From Selenihalanaerobacter shriftii (GTDB taxonomy: Bacteria > Bacillota > Halanaerobiia > Halobacteroidales > Acetohalobiaceae): a DNA stretch of 64,000 nt. This document shows positions 1 to 8,094 of the stretch, in pieces. The DNA lies in contig NZ_FUWM01000008.1 in assembly GCF_900167185.1 (NCBI RefSeq), forward strand, positions 62,001 through 126,000, in the 5' to 3' direction. Both the position numbers and the translations under genes were made by a program. The notes below the pieces were generated by a model. That model was not told the origin of the DNA, did not search any database, and saw only the letters and a program-made list of their open reading frames with translations. Positions within the stretch are counted from its first letter, which is position 1; every line of letters starts with the position of its first letter.

Positions 1-306
1 GTGTGCATGCTCCGGTTCAAACCTCAAGCTAGCTTCATAATAATTAATCGCTTTCTCATAATTACGTTGGTCATAATAAGCATTTCCTAAATCAATCATA
101 GCCTGTACATCCTGGGGATTGTCAGATAACCTCTGTTTAAGGTTATTAATCTTTTGGCTATCTCCTTGTGAATTCGATTGATAATTTGTTTGTTGGGAAT
201 TATTTGAAGAACTAATAAACCCTGCAGCAGCTACAAAGACCGATGCTACAAAAACAATTATCATAAAAATTGCCATAGTCTTTTGTTTATCATTTTTACC
301 ACTCAT
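1..306 (-). CDS. TPR-repeat membrane-anchored protein (3' end outside window)
   Basis: The first 102 residues of a protein whose C-terminus lies beyond the left edge. Residues 1-10 are polar and basic (MSGKNDKQKT), followed by one hydrophobic segment at about 11-30 that is a membrane anchor or signal sequence. A Ser/Asn/Gln-rich linker follows, then from about residue 65 a tetratricopeptide repeat with the typical spacing (LGNAYYDQRNYEKAINYYE) and the start of a second. TPR proteins are protein-interaction scaffolds; no partner can be named. The start ATG at 306 has the Shine-Dalgarno AGGAGGTAAC just upstream. It lies downstream of rubredoxin but has its own promoter. Confidence 0.8.
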   Translation of the reverse strand, partial: MSGKNDKQKTMAIFMIIVFVASVFVAAAGFISSSNNSQQTNYQSNSQGDSQKINNLKQRLSDNPQDVQAMIDLGNAYYDQRNYEKAINYYEASLRFEPEHAH

Positions 307-346
307 ATAAGTTACCTCCTCTATGTATGTTAAGTCCTTATTATAT

Positions 347-375
347 ATTATAACACATTGTTCACATATCCACAA
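347..375 (-). promoter_or_regulatory. Predicted sigma-A promoter of the TPR gene
   Basis: On the minus strand a -35 element TTGTGG (370-375) and a perfect -10 TATAAT (347-352) are separated by 17 nt, about 40 nt upstream of the TPR protein start. Inferred from sequence only. Confidence 0.5.
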
Positions 376-410
376 TCAAATATGCAATCTTCATATTTAC
401 TTCATAATTC

Positions 411-441
411 AGTGCGAATAGTTGTTAATACTACTCGCACT
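411..441 (-). terminator. Hairpin downstream of rubredoxin
   Basis: An 11-bp inverted repeat (arms 411-421 and 431-441, 9-nt loop, one G.U pair in the minus-strand RNA) lies 11 nt after the rubredoxin stop. There is no good U-run, so it may be a weak terminator or a 3'-end stabilising hairpin. Confidence 0.4.
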
Positions 442-451
442 TATATTATAA

Positions 452-616
452 TTATGATATTACTGGTTTAAACATCTCTTTATCAGCCCCACATTCAGGA
501 CATACCCAGGCATAAGAGATATCTGAAAAAGATATTCCTGGATCTATCCCTGCTGCTGGATCTCCTTTAGTCGGGTTATATACATATCCGCACTCCTTAC
601 ATCTATATTTCTTCAT
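452..616 (-). CDS. Rubredoxin
   Basis: A 54-residue one-iron electron carrier of the cytoplasm. Two CxxC-type knuckles are visible: CKECGY at residues 6-11 and CPECGA near residue 40, which together ligate one Fe. The conserved segment DPAAGIDPGISF and the aromatic core residues also fit the family; length is typical (52-54). The gene sits 51 nt downstream of the AprB-like ferredoxin gene on the same strand, so it is probably co-transcribed and may accept or donate electrons for that enzyme. The ATG has a GGAGGAG Shine-Dalgarno. Too short for a 60-residue ORF cut-off. Confidence 0.93.
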   Translation of the reverse strand: MKKYRCKECGYVYNPTKGDPAAGIDPGISFSDISYAWVCPECGADKEMFKPVIS

Positions 617-667
617 CTAATACTCCTCCTTTTAGTTACAATTGATTTCTATTATGTTAGTTAGTAT

Positions 668-964
668 CTATTTAATCGGCACTATATATTCATTCTTCGT
701 CCCATCTAAATGCTTACAAACCCAAACTCTATTATCTTTATTTCGTCTTGCTTGTAAAGTAGCTCCCCGTCCTCCAATTACAGTCGGTAAATATAATTCA
801 ATAGCCTGACTAGGACATTCTTTAACACAAGCAGCACAATCCCAACATTCTTCAGAGGCTCTAATTAATACTTTTCCATCTTTCTCTAACAGAAGATCCC
901 CAGGACAAACATTAATACACTTACTACATAAACTACAAGCTTGATTATCAATACATACACTCAT
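668..964 (-). CDS. AprB-like 4Fe-4S ferredoxin subunit
   Basis: A 98-residue protein with two [4Fe-4S] motifs: CSLCSKCINVCP at about residues 10-21 and CWDCAACVKECP at about 40-51. The second motif and the LP.VIGGRGATLQ stretch resemble the beta subunit of dissimilatory adenylylsulfate reductase (AprB), but the protein is shorter than AprB of sulfate reducers (about 150 residues). It overlaps the flavoprotein gene by 17 nt, so the two are translationally linked and presumably form a complex in which this subunit relays electrons to or from FAD. A GGAGGT Shine-Dalgarno lies 6 nt before the ATG at 964. The substrate is unknown. Confidence 0.8.
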   Translation of the reverse strand: MSVCIDNQACSLCSKCINVCPGDLLLEKDGKVLIRASEECWDCAACVKECPSQAIELYLPTVIGGRGATLQARRNKDNRVWVCKHLDGTKNEYIVPIK

Positions 965-2660
965 AATTGACCTCCGCCTTCTCTAAACAGTAACACTCTC
1001 TTTCTTTAATTGTAACCTTGCTTTTCTTTTGGTCATAAACTGAATTTACAAATTTAAACCATTCTTGATCATCCAGTCTAGGATAATCTAAGTTCTGCTG
1101 GTAAACTGGCCATCTAGTCTCTTTTCTATATAGCAAATGAGCAACTACTACTTTAGCAATTTGAATCCTATCAATAATCTCATGCACCGCCATTAATTGA
1201 TGGAGATTATCTGCACTTAACCTCTTAGCATCTTCCTCTATCTCTATTAACCTCTTTTTTGCTATTAATAATTTTTGATTATTAACCCGATAATTACTAC
1301 TGATCCCCCCGGCATATTCGTCCATTATTTTTTGTAATCTACTCTCTAATTCTTGCTGTTTCAAGCTCTCAATTGTACTTAAAGGCTGATATACTCGTTG
1401 TAATTCTTTTTGAATAACTTGCTTATTAAAATGAACCTCTTCTCTTTCTTTAATTAAATCTAAAGCCGCCTCCACAGCTATTTTCCCTTCTACAAACGCT
1501 CCTGTAACATACTTTTTAGGAGCTCCACCTGCTACATCTCCGGCAGCAAATAACCCCTTTAAAGTGGTACTTCTATCAGTCCCAATCCAATAGCCAGCCT
1601 GCCCATGCCCTCCTACTATATAAGGTTCAGAACCGGCAATCTCAATTGGTTCTTCATTAGGTTCTATCCCCTTATTAGCCCATTGTAAAACTATACTAGG
1701 AGACATATTCAAAAACTCTTTCTTTAACTCTTTACAACCCTCTTCATCTAAATGACTTACATCCAAATAACATGGTCCTTTACCAACTTCATTTTCAATT
1801 AATGTAGCCTGTAATCTAATTGGTGTAGTTACTTCTTTATACTCTTTTAAATACTCTTCACCATAAGCATTAATCTGCTTTGCTCCCGCACCTAAAGCTA
1901 ATGTTCCTGTTGGAGCTAATACATCCTTAACTCGTAAAGCGATAAACCTCATTTCAAAACTTGTCATTTCAGCTCCAGCTCTAATTCCCATGGCATATCC
2001 TGCCCCAGCATTAAATGGCGGATACCAAGTTCTATGCCGAGCACTTCCAGTATTATTAGACTTATAGACCCCACTAACTCCTCCTGTTGCACAGATTACT
2101 GCTTTTGCCTTAATCACATAAAATTTATTCTCTCTAACAGAAAATCCAAATGCCCCATATACCTCTCCTTGCTGCAATAAATAATTAGTAGCTACTACTC
2201 TATTTAAGATTTCAACATCTTCTTTTTTAACTCTATTAGCTAAAATAGGTTTAAACTCATCTCCATTAATCTTAATACTTCGCCTACTTCTTGCTAAGTA
2301 ATTACCTTCTTGATCTTTTTTAATCGGTAATCCCCAATCTTCTACTTCAGCAGTGACTTGATTCAACTCTTGAGCAATAGTATAGACTAAATCATCTCTA
2401 ATAAGTCCATTATTATCTCGTTTAACATATTCTAAAAAACTTTCCGGTGTTTCACCAGATGTTAAATAAGCATTGAGAGCATTAATCCCTGCTGCTAAAC
2501 AGCCACTCCATTCAATATTAGCCTTTTCCATAATCGTTACTTTACAATCTGGGTCTAACTCTTTAGTTTTAACCGCAGCAAATATACCGGCAGCTCCCCC
2601 ACCAATAATTAAGAGATCAGTCTCTTTTTTAATAATCTCTATTCCTAACTCATTATTCAC
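948..2660 (-). CDS. AprA-like FAD-dependent oxidoreductase (fumarate reductase/APS reductase alpha family)
   Basis: About 570 residues. An N-terminal Rossmann motif (LLIIGGGAAGIFAAV) binds FAD. The Asn-containing segment GINALNAYL and the SARHRTWYPPFNAGAGYAMG region match AprA-type members of the fumarate reductase/succinate dehydrogenase flavoprotein superfamily. With the adjacent ferredoxin it forms an apparent heterodimeric cytoplasmic reductase; rubredoxin follows. No sulfate adenylyltransferase or dissimilatory sulfite reductase is in the window, so true APS reduction is not supported. The open frame extends to a GTG at 2672, but that codon lies inside the Shine-Dalgarno. The GTG at 2660, 8 nt after AGGTGG, is the better start. 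Confidence 0.75.
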   Translation of the reverse strand: MNNELGIEIIKKETDLLIIGGGAAGIFAAVKTKELDPDCKVTIMEKANIEWSGCLAAGINALNAYLTSGETPESFLEYVKRDNNGLIRDDLVYTIAQELNQVTAEVEDWGLPIKKDQEGNYLARSRRSIKINGDEFKPILANRVKKEDVEILNRVVATNYLLQQGEVYGAFGFSVRENKFYVIKAKAVICATGGVSGVYKSNNTGSARHRTWYPPFNAGAGYAMGIRAGAEMTSFEMRFIALRVKDVLAPTGTLALGAGAKQINAYGEEYLKEYKEVTTPIRLQATLIENEVGKGPCYLDVSHLDEEGCKELKKEFLNMSPSIVLQWANKGIEPNEEPIEIAGSEPYIVGGHGQAGYWIGTDRSTTLKGLFAAGDVAGGAPKKYVTGAFVEGKIAVEAALDLIKEREEVHFNKQVIQKELQRVYQPLSTIESLKQQELESRLQKIMDEYAGGISSNYRVNNQKLLIAKKRLIEIEEDAKRLSADNLHQLMAVHEIIDRIQIAKVVVAHLLYRKETRWPVYQQNLDYPRLDDQEWFKFVNSVYDQKKSKVTIKERECYCLEKAEVNYECMY

Positions 2661-2800
2661 TTTTAACACCACCTCATATCTCTAGTCAGCCCCATTATTA
2701 ATATGTAAGTTTGAAGTGGCATTTTTATTCCTATACTTAACTATAAATAATAAAAAATTTACATTCTAAAATATATCTTCCTCGATAAAACATTGATTAA

Positions 2801-2830
2801 AAATAAAAAACCGAGGGGATAATCCCTCGG
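2801..2830 (-). terminator. Intrinsic terminator of the HtrA gene
   Basis: Palindrome 2811-2830 with CCGAGGG/CCCTCGG arms, followed on the minus strand by a T-rich run (2801-2810). It lies just after the HtrA stop. Confidence 0.85.
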
Positions 2831-2847
2831 TCAAAATTAAAACTTGT

Positions 2848-4023
2848 TTAATATTCTCTTGGTCTTTCACCTAAAGTCATCGGTATAAATAATTTACGAC
2901 CATCTCTTAGCACCCTTAAAATTATTCGTTTACCAACTTTATATTTACTGACTAACTTGACCACATCTTTAGGCTTTTCTATCTTCTTTTTATTTAATTT
3001 TAAAATTACGTCTCCGGGGTTTATGCCAGCTTTATCAGCTGGACTATTAGGAATTACATCGGCTATTAAAGCTCCTTTAGTACTTTCTAACCCAAAATAA
3101 TCAGCAATCTCTTTAGTAATCTGCTGCATATAAACTCCCATCCATGGTCTAATAACTTTCCCATGCTTCTTTAAATCACTTAAAACTTTTTTAGCTTCAT
3201 TAATAGGAATAGCAAAACCAATTCCTTGAGCTTGAGCATTTACAGCAGTATTGATCCCAATAACTTCTCCTTTAATATTTAATAACGGTCCGCCACTATT
3301 ACCAGGATTGATATCCGCATCAGTCTGTATCATATTCTTATATACTCTTGGTTTCTCACCTTGAGAAATTTTTAATGGACGTCCTAAAGCACTAATTACT
3401 CCAGCAGTAACAGTATGATTTAAACCATATGGATTTCCAATTGCTACTGCCCAATCACCAGGCTTAATCTGATCAGAATCTCCTAATTTTACAGTAGGTA
3501 ATTCCTCATCAACATCAACTTTTAATACAGCTAAATCTAAACTAAAATCAGAACCTACTAATTCAGCTTTAATCGGTTCTTTTCTATCACTTAATTTAAC
3601 AGTAATTTCATCAGCATCATGAACTACATGTTCATTAGTTAAAATATATCCATCCTTGCTAATAATAAACCCAGTTCCGAAGCCTTGTCTAACCTCTGGA
3701 TGTTTACGCTTGCCATACGGAATATCCTGTCCAAAGAATTCTCTAAAGAAAGGGTCATTCAAGAAAGGTTTTCGTTGTTTAACTTCTTTAGAATCTAATT
3801 TAATCTTAGCATTAACTCTAACTACTGCTGAATCAACCTTAGATGCTATATCAGCAAATACATTTCGTTCAAATATATTTTGCCCCTTAGGTTGAGTCTT
3901 AGCTAAAACTTGACCTGTTTCTATGTAAGTGAAAATTAAACCACTTAATAACATGCTAATTAAAGCAATTGACAAGTACTTAGATAAACTCTTTTTATTA
4001 ATTTTAATTAATCTTTTCATCAT
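2848..4023 (-). CDS. htrA: HtrA/DegP-family S1C serine protease with PDZ domain
   Basis: A 391-residue envelope protease. A hydrophobic segment at about 17-34 anchors it or acts as a signal sequence. The trypsin-like domain shows the catalytic triad: His132 (TNEHVV), Asp163 (SLDLAVL) and Ser243 (GNSGGPL). One PDZ domain follows at about 293-385 (GALIADVIPNSPADKAGINPGD). HtrA proteases degrade or refold damaged exported proteins, fitting an outer-membrane-bearing cell. It is monocistronic, ending in a strong terminator. A 17-nt direct repeat just upstream of the start (4037-4073) may be a stress-responsive operator. Confidence 0.95.
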   Translation of the reverse strand: MMKRLIKINKKSLSKYLSIALISMLLSGLIFTYIETGQVLAKTQPKGQNIFERNVFADIASKVDSAVVRVNAKIKLDSKEVKQRKPFLNDPFFREFFGQDIPYGKRKHPEVRQGFGTGFIISKDGYILTNEHVVHDADEITVKLSDRKEPIKAELVGSDFSLDLAVLKVDVDEELPTVKLGDSDQIKPGDWAVAIGNPYGLNHTVTAGVISALGRPLKISQGEKPRVYKNMIQTDADINPGNSGGPLLNIKGEVIGINTAVNAQAQGIGFAIPINEAKKVLSDLKKHGKVIRPWMGVYMQQITKEIADYFGLESTKGALIADVIPNSPADKAGINPGDVILKLNKKKIEKPKDVVKLVSKYKVGKRIILRVLRDGRKLFIPMTLGERPREY

Positions 4024-4036
4024 AAAAGCCCTCCTA

Positions 4037-4073
4037 TTTTAGTTGTTAATTAAGCTTTTTAATTGTTAATTAA
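4037..4073. repeat. 17-nt direct repeat in the htrA 5' region
   Basis: Two copies of TTTTAGTTGTTAATTAA / TTTTAATTGTTAATTAA (16 of 17 identical) start at 4037 and 4057, 20 bp apart, so they face the same side of the helix. On the minus strand a TATAAT (4074-4079) abuts the upstream copy. The geometry suits a response-regulator or repressor site controlling htrA; inference only. Confidence 0.55.
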
Positions 4074-4120
4074 ATTATAACTAACTTTATTTACAAAAAT
4101 GTGACAAAACATAATTAAAG

Positions 4121-4918
4121 TTAAATTTTCTCAAATCTCCAAAGATGATTAACAGGCCCTCTCCCTTTACCTACATTTATTCCATTCTTTAATGAAGAAG
4201 TAATGAAATCTTTAGCTTTCTTAATTGCTGGTAAGATTTCCATTCCGTCAGCTAAATTAGAAGCAATAGCCGAAGACAAAGTACAACCCGTTCCGTGTGT
4301 ATTCTCTGTCTTAATACGGGGAGCAGATATTCTATGTGTTTTGTCTTTATAATAAAGAAGATCAATAGCCTTACCCTCTCTATGACCACCTTTAAGCAAT
4401 ACCGCTGTTGGACCTAAATTACTAATTTCTTTAGCCGCATCTTCCATCTCTAATAAAGTATTAATTTCTTTATCAATTAATACCTCAGCCTCAGTTAAAT
4501 TAGGAGTCACTACTGTTGCTAAAGAAAAAAGTCTTCCTGTTAAAATAGAAATTGCCTCTTTATCTAATAGTCTATCTCCACTAGTAGCTACCATCACTGG
4601 ATCAATAACCAGATTTTTAATCTCACGTTCTTTTAATACAGAAGCTATAACACTTACTACCTCTGCTGTTCCTAACATTCCAGTTTTAATTGCGTTTATT
4701 TCTAAATCATTTAAAACATCATTTAATTGTTGTTTAACAAACTCTCCACTTAACATCGAAACCTCACTAACACCTTTTGTATTCTGTGCTGTAACCCCAG
4801 TAATTACTGAAGCAGCATAATTTTGCAACATAGTTATAGTTTTAATATCAGCTTGAATTCCAGCTCCGCCACTAGAATCTGAACCTGCAATCGTTAAAAC
4901 TTGATTAATATGTAACAT
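4121..4918 (-). CDS. thiD: Hydroxymethylpyrimidine/phosphomethylpyrimidine kinase
   Basis: A 265-residue cytoplasmic kinase of the ribokinase fold that phosphorylates HMP and HMP-P to HMP-PP for thiamine synthesis. Seen: the substrate motif AGSDSSGGAGIQADIKT near the N-terminus and the anion-hole motif HGTGCT near residue 229. Length matches the family. No other thi gene or THI-box riboswitch is nearby, so it may serve salvage. The AGGAGG Shine-Dalgarno is 13 nt from the ATG, longer than usual, but the downstream sequence is conserved from the second residue. Confidence 0.92.
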   Translation of the reverse strand: MLHINQVLTIAGSDSSGGAGIQADIKTITMLQNYAASVITGVTAQNTKGVSEVSMLSGEFVKQQLNDVLNDLEINAIKTGMLGTAEVVSVIASVLKEREIKNLVIDPVMVATSGDRLLDKEAISILTGRLFSLATVVTPNLTEAEVLIDKEINTLLEMEDAAKEISNLGPTAVLLKGGHREGKAIDLLYYKDKTHRISAPRIKTENTHGTGCTLSSAIASNLADGMEILPAIKKAKDFITSSLKNGINVGKGRGPVNHLWRFEKI

Positions 4919-5029
4919 GCCTATACTTCATCCTCCTAATATTATTTTATTTTAACATCGAATCTATGGTATATATTATGAATATTCTGGGTTTAAATTG
5001 CTTTTCCTGCAAAAATAATATCCATCATC

Positions 5030-5065
5030 AAAAAAGACCTAGATAGCAAGAAACTATCTAGGTCT
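5030..5065 (-). terminator. Intrinsic terminator of the cold-shock gene
   Basis: A perfect 12-bp stem (5035-5046 with 5054-5065), 7-nt loop, followed on the minus strand by a T-run (5030-5034). Confidence 0.88.
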
Positions 5066-5088
5066 AATATCTTAAAAAATTAAGTAAC

Positions 5089-5442
5089 TTATGATTTTGT
5101 TACATTTTTAGCTTGTAATCCTTTATCATTTTCAACAACTTCAAAACTTACTTCTTGATCTTCACTTAAATCTTTAAATCCATCTTCTTCAATAGCAGAA
5201 TAATGAACAAAGATATCATCTCCATCTTCTTGTTCAATGAATCCATAACCTTTCTTAGTATCAAACCACTTAACTTTCCCAGTCATGAAGTCACCAGTTT
5301 CTTCATCATTATCATTTGCTTCATTATTAACTGTTTCAGCTTCTAACTCTACCTCAGCAGCTTCTTCTGAAGCAGTTGTCTCTGAAACTGAATTAGAAAG
5401 ATCATCAGCTTCTTCACCTAAAATTTCACTTAAAGATACCAT
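5089..5442 (-). CDS. Cold-shock domain protein with acidic N-terminal extension
   Basis: 117 residues. The C-terminal 65 form a canonical cold-shock domain starting at Met53 (MTGKVKWFD), with RNP1 (KGYGFIE) and RNP2 (DIFVHYSAI), that binds single-stranded RNA/DNA. Residues 1-52 are an unusual Glu/Asp/Ser-rich, low-complexity extension ([13 protein letters not shown]). The long form is supported by AGGAGGT 8 nt before the ATG at 5442; an internal start at Met53 has only a weak site. It has its own consensus-like promoter and terminator. Cold-shock proteins act as RNA chaperones; the role of the tail is unknown. Confidence 0.9.
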   Translation of the reverse strand: MVSLSEILGEEADDLSNSVSETTASEEAAEVELEAETVNNEANDNDEETGDFMTGKVKWFDTKKGYGFIEQEDGDDIFVHYSAIEEDGFKDLSEDQEVSFEVVENDKGLQAKNVTKS

Positions 5443-5485
5443 CAGTAATACCTCCTCACAACATTATCATTTTTAACCATTTATC

Positions 5486-5514
5486 ATAGTAACATAATCA
5501 AAACTTAATGTCAA
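5486..5514 (-). promoter_or_regulatory. Promoter of the cold-shock gene
   Basis: Minus-strand -35 TTGACA (5509-5514), 17-nt spacer, -10 TACTAT (5486-5491). The leader to the ATG is about 40 nt. Confidence 0.7.
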
Positions 5515-5595
5515 GAATGATTTTACAATCTCTTAGCAGTATATTAAATTATAATTTGGATAAAATATTACTGACTTTGAAAGGAGGATATTATC

Positions 5596-5727
5596 TTGTT
5601 TAATCTATTTGAAAAGAAACAAGGTCTGGATGCAAAGATGATTGCCACTGACCCTTGGTTATTTTATTCAAAAATCATTGCTATGACTGCTGGAGCCTTT
5701 GTTTTAGGTAGAATGATCAAACGGTAA
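5596..5727 (+). CDS. Small 43-residue protein of unknown function
   Basis: A short open frame on the otherwise rare plus strand. It begins with TTG 9 nt after a perfect AAGGAGG and ends 16 nt before a strong hairpin with a T-run, so it looks like a complete single-gene unit. The product has a charged N-terminus, an internal DPWLFYSK stretch, a short hydrophobic helix (about residues 26-39, IIAMTAGAFVLGRM) and a basic end (IKR). This suggests a small membrane-associated protein. I do not recognise the family. Confidence 0.6.
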   Translation: MFNLFEKKQGLDAKMIATDPWLFYSKIIAMTAGAFVLGRMIKR

Positions 5728-5742
5728 CCTCTGTCAAAGTCA

Positions 5743-5776
5743 AAGCTAGGAGATTTAAATCTCCTAGCTTTTCTTT
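5743..5776 (+). terminator. Intrinsic terminator of the 43-residue gene
   Basis: A 14-bp perfect stem (5743-5770) around a short loop, then a T-rich run on the plus strand. It abuts the stop of the convergent chemoreceptor gene. Confidence 0.8.
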
Positions 5777-6565
5777 TTATTCCTCTCTTAAAACGGCAAC
5801 TATATTATTACCTAATCCCAAGTGATCACCACCGGCTTGATTAATGACATCAACCTCTTCAAATATATTATTAATTAATTCTGTAGTTTCTTTAAATTTC
5901 ATTGTTAATTCTTCAGCTATATGTAAATTACTATTTAAGTTGTCATCTAAAGTTTCAACCTTATCTTCAGAGTCAGAGGACAGAGTATATATTTGATCAG
6001 TAGTTTGAGTGATATCTTCTAAAAGTTGTGAAGTCTCCACTGCTAATTGTTTAATCTCATCAGCTACCACAGCAAAACCTTGACCTGCTTCCCCTACTCT
6101 AGCAGCTTCAATTGAAGCATTTAATGCTAAAAGATTAGTTTGGTCAGCAATTCCATTAATTTCCGCAGCTAATTCATTAATTCCTTTTATATTCTTTATC
6201 AATTTATTAAAAATTTCAGAAAATCTAGTTAACTGCTGATTAGATTCTTGAAGTTCTGTTAACATTACTCGTATTTCTTTTTGACTATTAATCGTCTTAT
6301 CCAGTACCTGATTAGATAGATTATTAATATCATCAACTTTCCCTATAATCCATTCATCTTCCGTCTGCATATGATTCATCATTTCTATAATTTCGTCTTT
6401 AGAATTATTTTCACCATTTATCTCCTCAATTTTTGCTTCTAATTGAGCTATTTTTTCTTCTTTATTTATCAATTCTTTTTGCAAAGAAGCTTTATCAATT
6501 TCTGCTCTTTCTAATTCTTCTTTCAATTGATTATAATCTTTATATTTATTTAAGAATTCAAACAT
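5777..6565 (-). CDS. Soluble methyl-accepting chemotaxis-type protein
   Basis: About 262 residues with no transmembrane segment. Residues about 8-70 are a charged coiled coil, followed by a short MCP signalling domain. The conserved hairpin tip ([18 protein letters not shown], then [13 protein letters not shown]) that contacts CheA/CheW is present. The C-terminal half of the usual signalling helix pair is short, giving a compact cytoplasmic receptor. The ORF opens at a TTG (6574), but the ATG at 6565 is 9 nt after AGGAG and is preferred. No che genes are adjacent, and the sensed signal is unknown. Confidence 0.85.
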   Translation of the reverse strand: MFEFLNKYKDYNQLKEELERAEIDKASLQKELINKEEKIAQLEAKIEEINGENNSKDEIIEMMNHMQTEDEWIIGKVDDINNLSNQVLDKTINSQKEIRVMLTELQESNQQLTRFSEIFNKLIKNIKGINELAAEINGIADQTNLLALNASIEAARVGEAGQGFAVVADEIKQLAVETSQLLEDITQTTDQIYTLSSDSEDKVETLDDNLNSNLHIAEELTMKFKETTELINNIFEEVDVINQAGGDHLGLGNNIVAVLREE

Positions 6566-6651
6566 ATTTATCAACTCCTATACTCTTTATACATAAATTT
6601 TACCACTTATCACTTATATATTCTGTATAAAAAATCACACAAAGATCATAT

Positions 6652-6690
6652 AAAAAAAGAACCCTATTGAAAAAGCAATAGGGTTCTTTT
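6652..6690 (-). terminator. Intrinsic terminator of the octaheme cytochrome gene
   Basis: A perfect 13-bp stem (6657-6669 with 6676-6688), with T-runs in both directions. It terminates the minus-strand cytochrome transcript. Confidence 0.88.
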
Positions 6691-6707
6691 AATTTCAGAA
6701 TTAATTT

Positions 6708-7898
6708 TTAATTATTTTTTTCATGGTAAGCTTCATCTAATAGCCTGTCTATTTTTTGTACATCTTGAACTATTTCATAGAACCCATGCCAATGTACATA
6801 GTCTGGTCCACCCATGGCTGCTCCCATTCTAGCTCGACGGCCCTCATGATGCCACATTTCAAAGAATGTCCAGTCTACTTCATCATTGAATGGTCCTGGC
6901 TTTAATACGCCATCTTTTTTAGCCTGTTCATACTTCTTTTTATATGGATTATAGAATTTTTCATTATAAATCTTTACTGTTTCATCTAATTTCTTATAAT
7001 GATTTTTCGTCCATTGAGTAGAGTGACATTCAGTACATACTTTCTGCATCTCTTCTCGTTTTACTTTCCAATTCTTAGTTCTGTCAGTATGTGGTCTCTC
7101 TAATTCCCAAGATAGACGAGCACTTACATTATGAGTAACTTCTGTTTCACCAAATCCAGAAATATGACAAGTTGCACAAGTAGGAGCTCTCATATCATCT
7201 ACACCTAATTCTTCAGCCGGTGCATCCCAATTCCATTCGTCACCTTCCATAGCATAAATAGCCCCGTGTTTAGATTCATTATAAATCTCTTTTTGTGGAT
7301 GGTCAGGTCCTAAGTGACATTGAGCACACGCTTCTGGCTTTCTAGCTTCCTCTACAGAGAATTTATGACTAGTATGACAAGCGGTACAAGAACCTTTACT
7401 TCCATCAGGATTAACTCGTCCAATTCCGTTATTTGGCCACGTATCTGGGTCAAGCTTACCATTTTCTAATACCTTTACCTTAGTACCATGACAAGTTTGA
7501 CAACCTGATACTTTAGCAGCCTTACCTGTATGTTCATATAAAGCACTTTCTTTTGCAAACTTATACCCATCAGCATGTAAACTATTATTATGCTGCTTTA
7601 CTTCCTCTGAGTGACAAGTGCCACAATCTTTCGGTGAAACAATAGTAGCAATTGTGAAGCCATTATGTTGATATGCATCTTTATCATCTTCGTTGGCTTT
7701 ATGACATTCATAACAAGAAACACCTACTTCAGCATGCTTACTATTTTCCCAATCATGAATAACCCCATTAGTTGCTCCTAAACTATCGTGACAACTAATA
7801 CAAGTATCACTTGGACTCTCTGCCATAGTTAAAGCTGTCACTGCAAATATTGCTAACACCGTTAACATCATCGTAAATAGTATTTTCTTCTTTGACAT
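6708..7898 (-). CDS. Octaheme c-type cytochrome, hydroxylamine oxidoreductase (HAO)-like
   Basis: 396 residues with a Sec signal peptide (about 1-26, ending TMA). Eight CXXCH heme motifs start at Cys33, 62, 92, 133, 171, 191, 241 and 288. The heme-free C-terminal part carries MWHHEGRRARMGAAMGGPDY followed by VHWHGFYE. I associate eight hemes plus this tail with the HAO/octaheme cytochrome family, which interconverts hydroxylamine, NO, nitrite and ammonium outside the cytoplasmic membrane. Whether the catalytic heme carries a Tyr cross-link (oxidative) or not (reductive) cannot be settled by eye. No NrfH-type partner or heme-maturation gene is near. It is monocistronic with a probable FNR-type promoter. 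Confidence 0.82.
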   Translation of the reverse strand: MSKKKILFTMMLTVLAIFAVTALTMAESPSDTCISCHDSLGATNGVIHDWENSKHAEVGVSCYECHKANEDDKDAYQHNGFTIATIVSPKDCGTCHSEEVKQHNNSLHADGYKFAKESALYEHTGKAAKVSGCQTCHGTKVKVLENGKLDPDTWPNNGIGRVNPDGSKGSCTACHTSHKFSVEEARKPEACAQCHLGPDHPQKEIYNESKHGAIYAMEGDEWNWDAPAEELGVDDMRAPTCATCHISGFGETEVTHNVSARLSWELERPHTDRTKNWKVKREEMQKVCTECHSTQWTKNHYKKLDETVKIYNEKFYNPYKKKYEQAKKDGVLKPGPFNDEVDWTFFEMWHHEGRRARMGAAMGGPDYVHWHGFYEIVQDVQKIDRLLDEAYHEKNN

Positions 7899-8005
7899 AT
7901 GTATAATTCCCCTCCTGAAGATTTATATTTAATCCTTACCCCTTAATTAATAAGATTAACCTTTAAATACCCATTAAAACTCAATACTAATTACCACTCC
8001 TTTCG

Positions 8006-8027
8006 ACATGTTATTTTTTTAACATGT
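8006..8027 (-). promoter_or_regulatory. Hairpin in the cytochrome 5' leader
   Basis: Inverted repeat ACATGTT (8006-8012) / AACATGT (8021-8027) with an A/T-only loop, roughly 110 nt upstream of the cytochrome start and inside its predicted leader. It could be an operator or an mRNA-stabilising hairpin. Confidence 0.4.
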
Positions 8028-8094
8028 GAATCTAAAAAATTAAGCAATTTAAAGACAAATATGTAATTAAAAGAATTATTTCAACTTATACATA

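Noticed and set aside
4919-5030. THI-box riboswitch upstream of thiD
   Set aside because: The 110-bp gap has no TPP aptamer motifs (CTGAGA, ACCTGA).
7905-8000. Short upstream ORF after AAAGGAG in the cytochrome leader
   Set aside because: Only about 13 codons, TTG start at poor spacing, no supporting evidence.
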